In this document: positions 7,903 to 17,361 of the stretch, piece after piece | How positions within the stretch are numbered: position 1 is the first letter of the stretch | Layout: each line of letters opens with the position of its first letter | DNA from: Stieleria marina | GTDB lineage: Bacteria > Planctomycetota > Planctomycetia > Pirellulales > Pirellulaceae | Direction: 5' to 3' | NCBI GenBank assembly: GCA_007741555.1 | Contig: CP036526.1 | Coordinates: 3,782,001 to 3,846,000, forward strand | Length of the DNA stretch: 64,000 nt | The notes under the pieces: generated by a model | The model's database searches: none | What the model was told of the DNA's origin: nothing | What the model saw: the letters and a program-made list of their open reading frames with translations, nothing else | Made by a program: the position numbers and the translations under genes

Positions 7903-10900
7903 CTACATTGGCCATGTGAAGCGAAAAACGGCTCCATGCCCCGGTTCGGACTGTAGGGTGACCGATCCGTCACGCAATTCTACTTCTTTTTTGACCAGCG
8001 CAAGCCCCATGCCACTGGCTTCGACTTCGTCCCGAGGACGCAGCGTGTGAAACATTCGAAACACGCGATCATGGTATTCTGCGGCAATCCCGGGACCATT
8101 GTCGGCAATAGAGAATTCGATAAACGAATCCACCGTCTTCGCAGAAACTGTCACGCACCCGTCCACACGGTCACCGTGCTTGATGGCATTGCCAATCAAA
8201 TTACGAAACACCTGCTCCAGTGGCACGCGCTGCGTTTCAAAGACCGGCATGCTGCCTTCGCATTCGATTCGAAAATCCAACGGAGCGGCCAGGAGGTCGG
8301 CGACTTCTTCGATCAAATGTCGCGTGTCAACCGTTTCCTTTTCGGATGGCTGTCGACCAACGCGGGAATACGCAAGGAGATCGTCCAGCAATCGCTCCAT
8401 TCTGACCACGCGACCGCGAAGTTTATCTAAATGCCGTTGGGCAACGGCGGGCAACGAATCTCCTGAGTCCGATGTGATCCATTTCGCTAAGTTGTCAATT
8501 CCTCGCAACGGTTGTTTCAAATCGTGTGACGCGATGTAGGCGAACTGCTCCAGATCTTCGTTGGCTCTCTCCAGTTCGTTTGCGTAGCGTCGCAAAATAG
8601 CAAGGTCGTCCAGCGGAGTCGCGGTTCCAATGATCTGTTGGACATTTCCATCGGGCGATCGCTTGAAAACACGGTTGGTGCTATAGACTTGACGGTAGTC
8701 GCCGCTGAGTTGCTTGATTCGACAGTCGAATTCAAAACGATCTTCATCGCTACCGGAACTAATCAAGCCAAAGTGATCCATCAAACGCAGATGATCGTCG
8801 GGATGAACGAGCGTTTCAAAAAGGTTGCTGCCCAGTTCCATCACTTGTTCGGCGGTGTAACCGAGCAGCGATTTGACATGCCGATTAACAAAAACGCTGG
8901 CCTTTTGCTGAATGTCAAATACGTAGAGCGTCATCGGCACCGCGTCGGCGATTTTCGTCAACACGTCGTGGTCCGCGTCGGTGACATCAGATGCAGTAAA
9001 GTAGATGGTTGATTCACCTTTCTGGGCAGGAGCACCATTCCAGTTGATCCATCGGTAGGCGCCATCTCTGTGCTGCATCCTACCCAGAAAACCGCGTACC
9101 GGTGTGCCGCTAAGCAATAATTTCATGCAGTCTTCGAACGCCCCCCGGTCGTCAGGATGCGTTAGATCCAGAAACTGTTTTTGCATCAGTTCTTCGATTG
9201 GATAGCCAAGCACGTCCACCCAATGCGAACTTAGACGATACCAAGTTACCTTTTCCAAATCGGCGATGCCGTAAAGCTGAATCCCCGCATTGAAAAAACT
9301 TTCCTTTTCAAAATCAGCTTGTTTCATCTCCGTAATATCGTAGATCGAGCCGACCATCTTGATTGGCTCTCCGTCATCGGTGTAGATCGAGTTCGAGCGA
9401 GCACGAACCCAGATGTAGGATTCGTTTTGGTGGCGGACGCGAAACTCAGCGACTAGCGGTTGCCGGTTAAGCAACGACCGTTGTACCGATGCCTCAAGAC
9501 TGTCGCGGTCATCTGGGTGCAAGCGGTCTAGGAATGCTCTTGCTGTATTGGGAAACTGAGTGAGGTCGTCGCCTTCAAATCCAAGAAGCTTTCGATAGCC
9601 GGGAGCGTATTCGCACAAATCGGATCCAACGTCCCATGACCAGACTCCGTCGGTGGTCCCCAACAGTTCGACCATCGCCCGGCGATCCTCGTTGAGCCGC
9701 TCCAGCTTTTCTCTGGCTTCGACGCGATCGGAGATGTCTTGGATGAGTGCCAAAAAACCGAGTGGTTCGCCAGAGGAATTGGAGACCTTTGCTCCGATGG
9801 TTTCGCTCGTAAACGTCTCTCCATTGCTCCGCCTATAATCAACTTCGTAAGGTGCTAGGTGCGACGGGGCATAGGCATTGAATCGTTGATTGAGCTGGAC
9901 GGAAAAGTCCTCCAATTTGCTGTACAGTTTTTCTGTCGACTGGCCAACGAGATCTTTTGCGTCGTAGCCGAACATATCAGCAAAAGCTGGATTCACACGG
10001 GTAATTCGACGCTCTATGTCGGCAGTAATCGCCGCCAGCGGAAGTGCGTCGAAAAACAATTGCAGCTCCGCCGTCCTTGTCTCTAGCAATTGCTGTCGGG
10101 CTAGTCGTGCCGTGATGTCACGAACGAACGTACAGAAAAATTCTTCATCATCAAATTCGATCATACTCGAGGAAATTTCGACCGGGATCAACGTGCCGTT
10201 CTTGCGTTGATGAATCGTCTGAAACAGATCCTTCTTCTGTTCATTGACTTGTGTTTTCCGCATCTCCAGGGCATCAAGCGACCGCATGTCTGGATCGATA
10301 TCCGAGATTGTCATCGACTGTAATTCTTGTTGGGAATACTGAAGTCTTTCGCATGCCGCTTGGTTTGCATAAGCAATCGTGGTGTCCTGACGCACCCAAA
10401 AGATTGCCTCGTGCGATGTGTCCAATGCACGCTGTGCACGCTCCAGTGCGCGGGTGCGAAATCTATGGTCGGTGATGTCGCGGCTCGTTTCTAGGATAAC
10501 GCTTGTTTGACCAATGGTGACGCGTTGCAGTCTGGTTGAAACCCAAACGGTCTCGCCCGACTTTGTCTGCTGCTTCAGTTCGCCTACCCAGTCCTGTCCA
10601 TCAGATAACGATTCGGCAATCTCGTCGGAGGCAGCCCCGGTCGTTTGAAGCAACTGCGAGGGTGTTCGTCCTTTGGCTTCCTGACTGGAATACCCGTAGA
10701 GCTTTTCGGCACCTGAGTTCCATCTGAGGATCCCTTCAATGCTGGTCCAAGAAACGATGGCGTCACGGCTGGCGTCAATCAGCAGGTCACGTTGCTGCAG
10801 CTCAAAATTGGACTCTCGGATTTCTATTAGCTTTTCGACGTGCGACGCGAGGAGGGAAAGGGTTTTCAGCTTCCCTTGGTCGATGGTCATCACTTGATCA

Positions 10901-11304
10901 CTGATTACGCACAGGGTGCCTATCGGCATCTTTTCAAGGGCGGTGACCAAAGGAACGCCCGCATAAAAGCGAATGTGTGGGGCACCATTGACCAACGGGT
11001 TATCGGCGAACCGCGGATCTAGTTGCGCATTCGTCACGACCAGGGGATCCTTCGGATTGTGGATCGCGTGGGCACAAAACGCTTGGCTACGCGGAGTCTC
11101 GCGACTATCGATACCGAAATTGGCTTTGAACCACTGACGGTCCTTGTCGACAAGGCTTATCAAACCAATTGGGGTCCCGCAGACTTCTGCCGCTAGACGT
11201 GCGATATCGTCATAGACCGCCTCGTGCGGGCTATCGAGAATATTGAGTTTGTTAAGGGCATGCAGCCGTTTCGACTCATTCTTAGGTGGGAGCGCTTCTG
11301 GCAT
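7903..11304 (-). CDS. GAF / multi-PAS sensor histidine kinase
   Basis: This is a 1133-residue soluble sensor kinase. A GAF domain occupies about 15-160 (LNILDSPHEAVYDD, AFCAHAI). About six PAS/PAC units follow from about 170 to 900, recognisable by NSGAEKLYGYS, NQAACERLQYS, NPAFADMFGYD, YRKLLGF, HWVDVLGYP and VKSLLGYT. HisKA has His927 (IASHDLKQPLRG). The HATPase has NLIGNAIKHGD, DNGPGIA and GMGLALVKKEVE. The core resembles Cph1-like kinases, whose partners are Rcp1-type receivers, and such a receiver lies downstream. No membrane segment is visible, so it should sense cytoplasmic signals. The ligand is unknown. Confidence 0.92.
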   Translation of the reverse strand: MPEALPPKNESKRLHALNKLNILDSPHEAVYDDIARLAAEVCGTPIGLISLVDKDRQWFKANFGIDSRETPRSQAFCAHAIHNPKDPLVVTNAQLDPRFADNPLVNGAPHIRFYAGVPLVTALEKMPIGTLCVISDQVMTIDQGKLKTLSLLASHVEKLIEIRESNFELQQRDLLIDASRDAIVSWTSIEGILRWNSGAEKLYGYSSQEAKGRTPSQLLQTTGAASDEIAESLSDGQDWVGELKQQTKSGETVWVSTRLQRVTIGQTSVILETSRDITDHRFRTRALERAQRALDTSHEAIFWVRQDTTIAYANQAACERLQYSQQELQSMTISDIDPDMRSLDALEMRKTQVNEQKKDLFQTIHQRKNGTLIPVEISSSMIEFDDEEFFCTFVRDITARLARQQLLETRTAELQLFFDALPLAAITADIERRITRVNPAFADMFGYDAKDLVGQSTEKLYSKLEDFSVQLNQRFNAYAPSHLAPYEVDYRRSNGETFTSETIGAKVSNSSGEPLGFLALIQDISDRVEAREKLERLNEDRRAMVELLGTTDGVWSWDVGSDLCEYAPGYRKLLGFEGDDLTQFPNTARAFLDRLHPDDRDSLEASVQRSLLNRQPLVAEFRVRHQNESYIWVRARSNSIYTDDGEPIKMVGSIYDITEMKQADFEKESFFNAGIQLYGIADLEKVTWYRLSSHWVDVLGYPIEELMQKQFLDLTHPDDRGAFEDCMKLLLSGTPVRGFLGRMQHRDGAYRWINWNGAPAQKGESTIYFTASDVTDADHDVLTKIADAVPMTLYVFDIQQKASVFVNRHVKSLLGYTAEQVMELGSNLFETLVHPDDHLRLMDHFGLISSGSDEDRFEFDCRIKQLSGDYRQVYSTNRVFKRSPDGNVQQIIGTATPLDDLAILRRYANELERANEDLEQFAYIASHDLKQPLRGIDNLAKWITSDSGDSLPAVAQRHLDKLRGRVVRMERLLDDLLAYSRVGRQPSEKETVDTRHLIEEVADLLAAPLDFRIECEGSMPVFETQRVPLEQVFRNLIGNAIKHGDRVDGCVTVSAKTVDSFIEFSIADNGPGIAAEYHDRVFRMFHTLRPRDEVEASGMGLALVKKEVELRDGSVTLQSEPGHGAVFRFTWPM

Positions 11305-11625
11305 GCGTTGCTTCTTCTTCGACTAAGTTCGGCAATCGAAAGGACGTCTGAAACGAATTCTGAAATTATCATACCCGTTTGACTGCCAAGAGATTGCTCC
11401 ACGAACTGTTGCCAGCTCGCCATTTGGACATTCCGCCTCTTACCGTGATATTCTGGAGTCTCTGCTTCATTAAGACTTCGCGCGCGGATAGAGAATCTGC
11501 TGTGAGTATCCACGCAAACCAGTCGAGCGTGCGGAAACCCGAAGTCGCTTTACGCAAAGCTCGTCGCGGTGTCCACGCCGAGGCGATGGACAAGCGATCC
11601 TGTATCTATGCGATTGCGATGAATG
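11305..11625. other. Intergenic region upstream of the multi-PAS kinase
   Basis: About 320 nt lie between the stop of the RND pump gene and the start of the PAS kinase gene, both on the minus strand. It should hold the promoter of the signalling block and the end of the efflux operon. I see no convincing gene, hairpin with a T-tract, or repeat in it. Confidence 0.5.
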
Positions 11626-14600
11626 CTAGACAGCAGTGTCGCTCTGTTTTGAATATCGACGGAGCATCACATAAAAAACTGGCGTTAGAAACAGCCCAAA
11701 TAGCGTCACGCCGAGCATACCGCTGAAAACAGCTGTCCCCAGCACGCGTCGCATTTCGTAGCCTGCACCGGTCGCGACCAGCAATGGCACGACGCCCAAG
11801 ATGAACGAAAATGCCGTCATCAGGATGGGGCGCAGACGTAGCCGACACGCTGAAACAGCCGCATCGAAACGATTCTTGCCAGCGTCCTCTTCTGCTTTGG
11901 CGAATTCGACGATCAAGATGGCATTCTTGCATGCCAAACCAATCAGGACGATGAACCCGATCTGCGTGAGCACGTTGTTGTCCATGTCGCGAAACCAGAC
12001 ACCGACGATGGCAAACAGCAGACACAGCGGCACAATTAAAACGATCGCCAACGGCAGGAGCCAGCTTTCGTACTGAGCCGCCAGGGCTAGGAAGACGAAT
12101 AGAACCGCCAATGGGAACAAGAACACGATCGTGTTACCAGCTTGTTTCTCTTGATACGCAAGTTCCGTCCATTCGTAGCCAAAACCTGAAGGCAGGGTTT
12201 GATCCGCCAGCGATTCCATGGTCGACAGTGATTGACCTGTACTGAATCCGGGCGTGGTCGAACCGTTCAAATCAGCCGCCGGGAAAAGATTGAATCGTAC
12301 CAATCGGTCGGGGCCAGCAGTTGTTTTCAGATTGACGACGGACCCGAGTGACACGCTGGCGCCGCGCGAACTGCGTGTGCGGAGTTTGGCAATGTCACTA
12401 GCGTCGTCGCGAAACTGCGGTTCCGCTTGAGCCGTCACACGGTAGGTTCTTCCCAAGAAATTAAAGTCATTGACGTACATCGATCCCAGGTAAATCTGCA
12501 ACGCATCAAAAACGTTACTGACCGGTACATCAAGCATCTGCGCTTTGGTGCGATCAACATCGGCGTAAACCTGTGGCACGTTCATCCGCAAGTTTGTGAA
12601 TACCTGCATCAGACCAGGCTGCGCGTTGGCCTGTGCCAACATGGAGTCGGCGACTTGACTGAGTGCCGCGGTTCCGGCACCGGAGCGATCTTGCACATAC
12701 ATTTTGAATCCTCCCCCGCGGCCGATACCGCGAATCGGAGGCGGCGGAATGATCAGAATCTGTGCTTCGTTGATTGCCGCGACTTCACGGCGCATGTCGG
12801 CCACGATTGCTTGAACACTGCGTCCTCGAGCCGCACGCTCTTTTGCGTCCTGAAGTGGTAAAAACGTAACCGCCGCGTTTGGTTTAATCGTAAACGTGGC
12901 ACCAGATAGGCCCGCGATCCCGACAGCGTGCGCAACCCCATCGATCTCGCGTCCGATTTCAGCCACACGGCGCGTGACTCTGTCCGTGCGTGACAGAGAC
13001 GCCCCGTCCGGCAGATTGATTGCGACAATGACGTAACCCTGGTCTTGATCGGGAATAAAGCCCGTCGGAACCATGTTAAAACTGAGAGCCGTACAAATCA
13101 GCAGCACGGCGTATATCAACATGGAGAGGCCAGTTTTTCGGACCAACCGCCCCACGACAGCAGCATACGCATTGCTGGCGAAATCAAACGAACGATTGAA
13201 CAGGCGAAAGAAGGAGAACCGAGTCATGAATGCTGCAAGACGTGATTTCGGCTTTTCACCATGATCAGTTTGGCGTTTCGGCTTAAGCAGCAGAGCACAT
13301 AAAGCGGGGCTAAGTGTGAGCGAGACAAACGTCGAAATGGCCGTCGAGATGGAGATCGTGAGCGCAAATTGTTGGTAGAACTGGCCACTGATTCCCGGGA
13401 TAAAGACCGTTGGCACGAATACGGCGATCAACACCAAGGTTGTCGCGATCAGAGCCGAACCGACTTCGTCCATCGCCTTGTGCGCCGCAGCGCGCGGAGC
13501 GACACCTTCACCAATCAATCGTTCGACATTCTCAACGACCACGATTGCATCATCCACCACAATTCCGATCGCCAGAACGAGGCCGAATAGCGAAAGCGTG
13601 TTGAGTGTGACGCCTAGGAATTGCATGACCGCGAACGTGCCGATCAAAGAAATCGGGATGGCGATCACGGGAATGATCGTGGGACGCCAGCCGTGCAAAA
13701 ACAAGAACACAGTCAGGACCACGAAGGCTGTCGTGATAAACAGTGTCTCGAAAACTTCGTTGATCGACTCTTCGACATAGTCGGTCGGGTTGTAAGCGAT
13801 CTCGTATCCGATGCCCTGCGGAAAATCGCGGCTCATTTCGGACATGACCTCTTTGACTTTGGTTGCCGTGTCGACAGCGTTGGTCCCTGGACGTTGGTAG
13901 ATCAATACTGCAATCGCGGATTTGCCATCCAAGTAGCTGAGCCGCGAATAGTCCTGAGCGCCCAATTCAACGCGAGCCACATCGCGAAGCCGGGTGACTC
14001 GCCCGTTGCTGCCTCGTTTGACAATGATATTGCCAAACTCATCTTCTTGAATCAGACGACCTTGCGTCGTGACGTTGAGTTGGAAATCACCAGTGTCACT
14101 GGTTGGCGGTTGGCCGATCACGCCGGCTGCGACCTGAACGTTTTGACCGCGGATCGCTTGGACGACTTCGCCGGCAGTCAAATCGACGTGTGTCATCTTT
14201 TCGGTGTCGAGCCAGATTCGCATTGCATATTCGTTGCCGCCCGCGATCCGAATTTCCCCGACACCATCAAGACGCATCAATGCATCGCGAACACGCAGAA
14301 AAGCGTAGTTGCTGATGTAGAGGTTGTCTCGGCTATCGTCTGGTGAGTTCAAGTGAACGACCATCAGCATGTCCGGGATCTGTTTGGTCGTCGTGACTCC
14401 GATCTGCCGCACCTGTTCGGGCAATCGGGATTCAGCAATCGCCACTCGGTTTTGAACCAACACCTGCGCGTCGTCCAAATCCGTTCCCAGTTTGAAAGTG
14501 ACCGTCAACTGCATCGTGCCGTCGCTGCTGGACGACGACTCCATGTACAGCATGTCGTCGACTCCGTTCATCTCTTGTTCGATCGGTGTCGCGACCGTAT

Positions 14601-14781
14601 CAGCAATGACTTGGGGAGTCGCACCTGGATAGCTGGCGCGCACTAACACGGTCGGCGGGGCAACGTTTGGATACTGCGACACCGGCAGCGTGTAATAAAC
14701 GATTCCGCCGACTAACACGATCACAAAGGACAGTACTGCCGCGAAGATTGGGCGTTCGATAAAGAAATGAGGAAACTTCAT
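11626..14781 (-). CDS. RND multidrug efflux permease (HAE1/AcrB type)
   Basis: This 1051-residue inner-membrane pump is full length for the AcrB/MexB family. It begins with the typical FIERPIFAAVLSFVIVLVG first helix. The proton relay is intact: Asp410/Asp411 in IVVDDAIVVVENV (TM4) and the TM10 Lys in GLACKNAILIVEFAKA. It should export hydrophobic or amphipathic compounds by proton antiport in a tripartite complex. The start is supported by a strong AAGGAGG ribosome site 9 nt upstream (14791-14797) and by a 4-nt ATGA overlap with the adaptor gene. No outer-membrane partner is encoded in this operon. Confidence 0.95.
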   Translation of the reverse strand: MKFPHFFIERPIFAAVLSFVIVLVGGIVYYTLPVSQYPNVAPPTVLVRASYPGATPQVIADTVATPIEQEMNGVDDMLYMESSSSSDGTMQLTVTFKLGTDLDDAQVLVQNRVAIAESRLPEQVRQIGVTTTKQIPDMLMVVHLNSPDDSRDNLYISNYAFLRVRDALMRLDGVGEIRIAGGNEYAMRIWLDTEKMTHVDLTAGEVVQAIRGQNVQVAAGVIGQPPTSDTGDFQLNVTTQGRLIQEDEFGNIIVKRGSNGRVTRLRDVARVELGAQDYSRLSYLDGKSAIAVLIYQRPGTNAVDTATKVKEVMSEMSRDFPQGIGYEIAYNPTDYVEESINEVFETLFITTAFVVLTVFLFLHGWRPTIIPVIAIPISLIGTFAVMQFLGVTLNTLSLFGLVLAIGIVVDDAIVVVENVERLIGEGVAPRAAAHKAMDEVGSALIATTLVLIAVFVPTVFIPGISGQFYQQFALTISISTAISTFVSLTLSPALCALLLKPKRQTDHGEKPKSRLAAFMTRFSFFRLFNRSFDFASNAYAAVVGRLVRKTGLSMLIYAVLLICTALSFNMVPTGFIPDQDQGYVIVAINLPDGASLSRTDRVTRRVAEIGREIDGVAHAVGIAGLSGATFTIKPNAAVTFLPLQDAKERAARGRSVQAIVADMRREVAAINEAQILIIPPPPIRGIGRGGGFKMYVQDRSGAGTAALSQVADSMLAQANAQPGLMQVFTNLRMNVPQVYADVDRTKAQMLDVPVSNVFDALQIYLGSMYVNDFNFLGRTYRVTAQAEPQFRDDASDIAKLRTRSSRGASVSLGSVVNLKTTAGPDRLVRFNLFPAADLNGSTTPGFSTGQSLSTMESLADQTLPSGFGYEWTELAYQEKQAGNTIVFLFPLAVLFVFLALAAQYESWLLPLAIVLIVPLCLLFAIVGVWFRDMDNNVLTQIGFIVLIGLACKNAILIVEFAKAEEDAGKNRFDAAVSACRLRLRPILMTAFSFILGVVPLLVATGAGYEMRRVLGTAVFSGMLGVTLFGLFLTPVFYVMLRRYSKQSDTAV

Positions 14782-16391
14782 GAATAAGTCCCTCCTTGGT
14801 TTCCGGCAGCTTGCGGAGGCAACACCCGAACAGAAGTCTCAGTTGCAGTGAAAACACTCCCTGAGGCCAAATGCACCATGTGCGAGAAAGCAAATCGTTC
14901 TTCAGGCACGTGACCAAGACATCCCATCACCGATTGGTTTGCCCAGCGAATCGGGTTGATTTGATTGGTGCTGCTCGCCGACTTTGGCAGCGGATCAGGG
15001 CCAGGCGAAATCCATTCTTCCTTGGGCACCGGTTGGTAATTGTCCGGCAATCCGTCTTCGATCGCTTCGATGGTGCCTTCCACGACGTTCACTTCCGCGT
15101 CGGGGCGTGACTGCAGCAAACCTTCGATGACCAGCGTTTCATCGCCGGTAAGTCCTTTGCGAATCACACGCAGTCCGTCCACGATCGGCCCCGTTTCAAT
15201 CGGACGACGTTCAATTTTTCCGTCAACCACAACGTACACGTATTGAGACGATTGATCAGTTCCGACCGCTGAGTCGGGAATCAAAACCGCTTCATAGGAG
15301 GCGCTGCCAGGAATGCGGATTCGCGAGAACATGCCCGGCAACAACAATTGATCATCGTTTGAAAACACGCACCTGGCTCTCATGCTGGCGGTGTCGACGT
15401 CGAATCGGTTGTCAACAAAATCCATGTGCCCGCGATGCGGAAAACCGTCTTCATCGACCAATCCTAAGAACACCGGGTTTTTGGCAACGCGTGAACTTTC
15501 GCGTTCGCCCGATTGCGCCAAACGAACGTACTTTAAGACGTCTTGTTCGGTAGCGTCAAAGACACAGTAGATCGGGTGCATCGATGTAATCGTGGTCAGC
15601 AGAGACGACGAAGCCGTGCCACCGGCGATCAAGTTTCCTTCGGTGATCGCTTGGCGACTGATGCGTCCCGAAACGGGCGAGCGAATTTCGGTGTACTGTA
15701 GATTCAATTCGGCCGTTTCCATGCCGGCTCGAGCGATCGCGATTTCCGCTTGGGAAGTGGCGATGTCGGCTTGAGCCGATTGCACACTGGCTTTGACGCC
15801 TTCGATATCGGCCTTCGCTTGCAGGAGTTCCGCTTCGCGCTCGTCCAGTTCTTCTTGCGATCCCGCGTTCCGCTGGCTCAGTTGGCGTGCCCGGTTGTAA
15901 CGGAGTTCCGCCAGATTGAGCTGAGCATCGGATTGCGACGAACGCGCTTTCGCCTCATCCAACTTCGCTTCGGCCTGTTTCAACCGCGATTCCGACTGCT
16001 GCAGCTTTGCTTTGGCGGCGTTTAGTTCCGCTTCGAAAGGGCGAGGGTCAATGATGAACAGCAAGTCCCCCTTTTCGATAACTTGTCCTTCGTCGAAATG
16101 CACCGATTGCAAGTAGCCACCGACTCGGGCGCGCACTTCAACCAAGTCGACTGCTTCGAGTCGCCCCGTGTAGGCATCCCATTCGACAATTTGTTTGACG
16201 ACCGGTTTAGCAACCGTCACAGTTGGTGTCGGCATTTGCATCGGGCCCGACGGACCTTTGCCGCAACCAGCGACCAGCAAAATTGCCAGTGACGATGCCA
16301 CGGCCATCGCCGTCGTAGGTATCGAACGTCCGCGCCGGTCCAAGTCTTGGTTGTCCGCTGTATTCTCGCTAGGGATGAATTGAAACCTCAC
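14778..16391 (-). CDS. RND efflux periplasmic adaptor (membrane fusion protein)
   Basis: This is the AcrA/MexA-type adaptor of the adjacent pump. I place the start at a GTG (16391) that overlaps the DoxX stop codon as GTGA, giving about 537 residues. A hydrophobic segment ends in a lipobox-like LLVAGC, so it is probably a lipoprotein. The lipoyl half-motifs flank an alpha-helical hairpin rich in Ala, Glu and Gln. A beta-barrel domain (about 300-400) follows. The protein then continues for roughly 85 residues past the usual end (after PKEEWISPGPDP), a tail without recognisable domain. An ATG at 16307 just before the lipobox is an alternative start. Confidence 0.9.
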   Translation of the reverse strand: MRFQFIPSENTADNQDLDRRGRSIPTTAMAVASSLAILLVAGCGKGPSGPMQMPTPTVTVAKPVVKQIVEWDAYTGRLEAVDLVEVRARVGGYLQSVHFDEGQVIEKGDLLFIIDPRPFEAELNAAKAKLQQSESRLKQAEAKLDEAKARSSQSDAQLNLAELRYNRARQLSQRNAGSQEELDEREAELLQAKADIEGVKASVQSAQADIATSQAEIAIARAGMETAELNLQYTEIRSPVSGRISRQAITEGNLIAGGTASSSLLTTITSMHPIYCVFDATEQDVLKYVRLAQSGERESSRVAKNPVFLGLVDEDGFPHRGHMDFVDNRFDVDTASMRARCVFSNDDQLLLPGMFSRIRIPGSASYEAVLIPDSAVGTDQSSQYVYVVVDGKIERRPIETGPIVDGLRVIRKGLTGDETLVIEGLLQSRPDAEVNVVEGTIEAIEDGLPDNYQPVPKEEWISPGPDPLPKSASSTNQINPIRWANQSVMGCLGHVPEERFAFSHMVHLASGSVFTATETSVRVLPPQAAGNQGGTYS

Positions 16392-16822
16392 GCGTTTGCC
16401 TCGCTCTTCTTTTCTGCTGTTGTTTTGGAACCAAAGACGCAATGGTCAATCGAAAAAGAACCGGCACCCGTCATCAGCAAAGATGCATAAACGAGCAAGT
16501 AGACCGCCGCTAGTTCTTTGGCTTTCCAAGGATCGTCCGCATGAACGATGAACAATGCCACGATCATGGTGAAGGCTAGCGGAATGGCTGCCAGCCGAGT
16601 TGCAAAACCAATGATTAACAGCAACGAGCAACCGACTTCTGCTGCGATGGCCATGATCAGGCTTAACTGGCTACCCACGCCGATCGGATCAGGGAACTTG
16701 TCCGCCATGACACTGAAACCATTGAGCTTGGTCAAGCCATGGACCAGCATCATGCCGCCAATGCCCACTCGCAACACGAGTAGCCCCGCCGAAATAGGTT
16801 TGTCTTTGTGACAGCACCACAT
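16388..16822 (-). CDS. DoxX family membrane protein
   Basis: This is a four-helix inner-membrane protein of the DoxX/DoxD family, about 144 residues from the ATG at 16822. The family pattern begins SAGLLVLRVGIGGMMLVHG and continues with PLAFTMIVALFIVHADDPW. The longer frame from 16867 would overlap the marR gene by 29 nt, so I prefer the downstream ATG. The stop overlaps the adaptor's GTG start. DoxX proteins are often linked to redox or thiol stress; a specific activity cannot be assigned. Its place inside a MarR-efflux operon suggests a response to a reactive or quinone-like toxic compound, which is inference. Confidence 0.85.
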   Translation of the reverse strand: MWCCHKDKPISAGLLVLRVGIGGMMLVHGLTKLNGFSVMADKFPDPIGVGSQLSLIMAIAAEVGCSLLLIIGFATRLAAIPLAFTMIVALFIVHADDPWKAKELAAVYLLVYASLLMTGAGSFSIDHCVFGSKTTAEKKSEANA

Positions 16823-16838
16823 GTTCTTATACCTGGAG

Positions 16839-17312
16839 TTAGGAATCACACTGCGAGATCGAATCACGCGTTTTTTCGAGCAGCCTGATCAACGCCTTGC
16901 GTTCGCTTTTGTTCAGTTTCTTCATCAGTCGCTGTTCCAGTTCCGCGAGCGGCTTCATCGTCTGATCGGCGAGCTTTTTGCCTTGCTTCGTGATGCTCAC
17001 GTAGACGACGCGTCGATCTTCTGTGGAACGATTGCGTTCGACTAGTCCTTGCTTTTCTAGTTTGTCCACCAAGGAAGTGATTGCAGGGACGACCTGGATC
17101 ATTCGCTCACCAATCTCGCCGCACGTTAGTGTACGATCAGCCACAATCAAGCTTCTTAAGACGTTGAACCGCGACAGAGTCAGCCCATGTTCGCGAAACA
17201 GCCTTGAGAGGCGATTGTCAATTTGGTCACCGGCGCGTAGAAGGTTGAGCAGGGTTTCTTGTTCGCTGGTAGCGAACGGTTCTGAACGTTTCAGTTCCTC
17301 ATGCAGTTTCAT
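16839..17312 (-). CDS. MarR family transcriptional regulator
   Basis: This 157-residue winged-helix regulator is full length for MarR. The helix-turn-helix runs through TCGEIGERMIQVVPAITSLV, with the wing in STEDRRVVYVSIT. It is the first gene of the marR-doxX-adaptor-pump run. A perfect 8+8 palindrome lies 29 nt upstream of its ATG, and an AAAGGA ribosome site lies between. This arrangement is classical for autorepression relieved by a phenolic or drug ligand. The ligand itself is not predictable. Confidence 0.92.
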   Translation of the reverse strand: MKLHEELKRSEPFATSEQETLLNLLRAGDQIDNRLSRLFREHGLTLSRFNVLRSLIVADRTLTCGEIGERMIQVVPAITSLVDKLEKQGLVERNRSTEDRRVVYVSITKQGKKLADQTMKPLAELEQRLMKKLNKSERKALIRLLEKTRDSISQCDS

Positions 17313-17340
17313 TGCCTACCCATCCTTTTGCGAATACACC

Positions 17341-17361
17341 ACTAGTAAATAGATTACTAGT
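17341..17361. promoter_or_regulatory. Palindromic operator candidate of the MarR-efflux operon
   Basis: The 21-nt sequence is ACTAGTAA - ATAGA - TTACTAGT, a perfect 8-nt inverted repeat around a 5-nt spacer. It lies 29 nt upstream of the marR start codon and so inside the expected promoter. MarR dimers typically bind palindromes of this size. That it is the binding site is inference from position and symmetry. Confidence 0.75.

Noticed and set aside
13621-14346. Plus-strand frame of 241 codons inside the RND pump gene
   Set aside because: Antisense to conserved pump coding sequence, no motifs; arises from codon bias in the pump gene.
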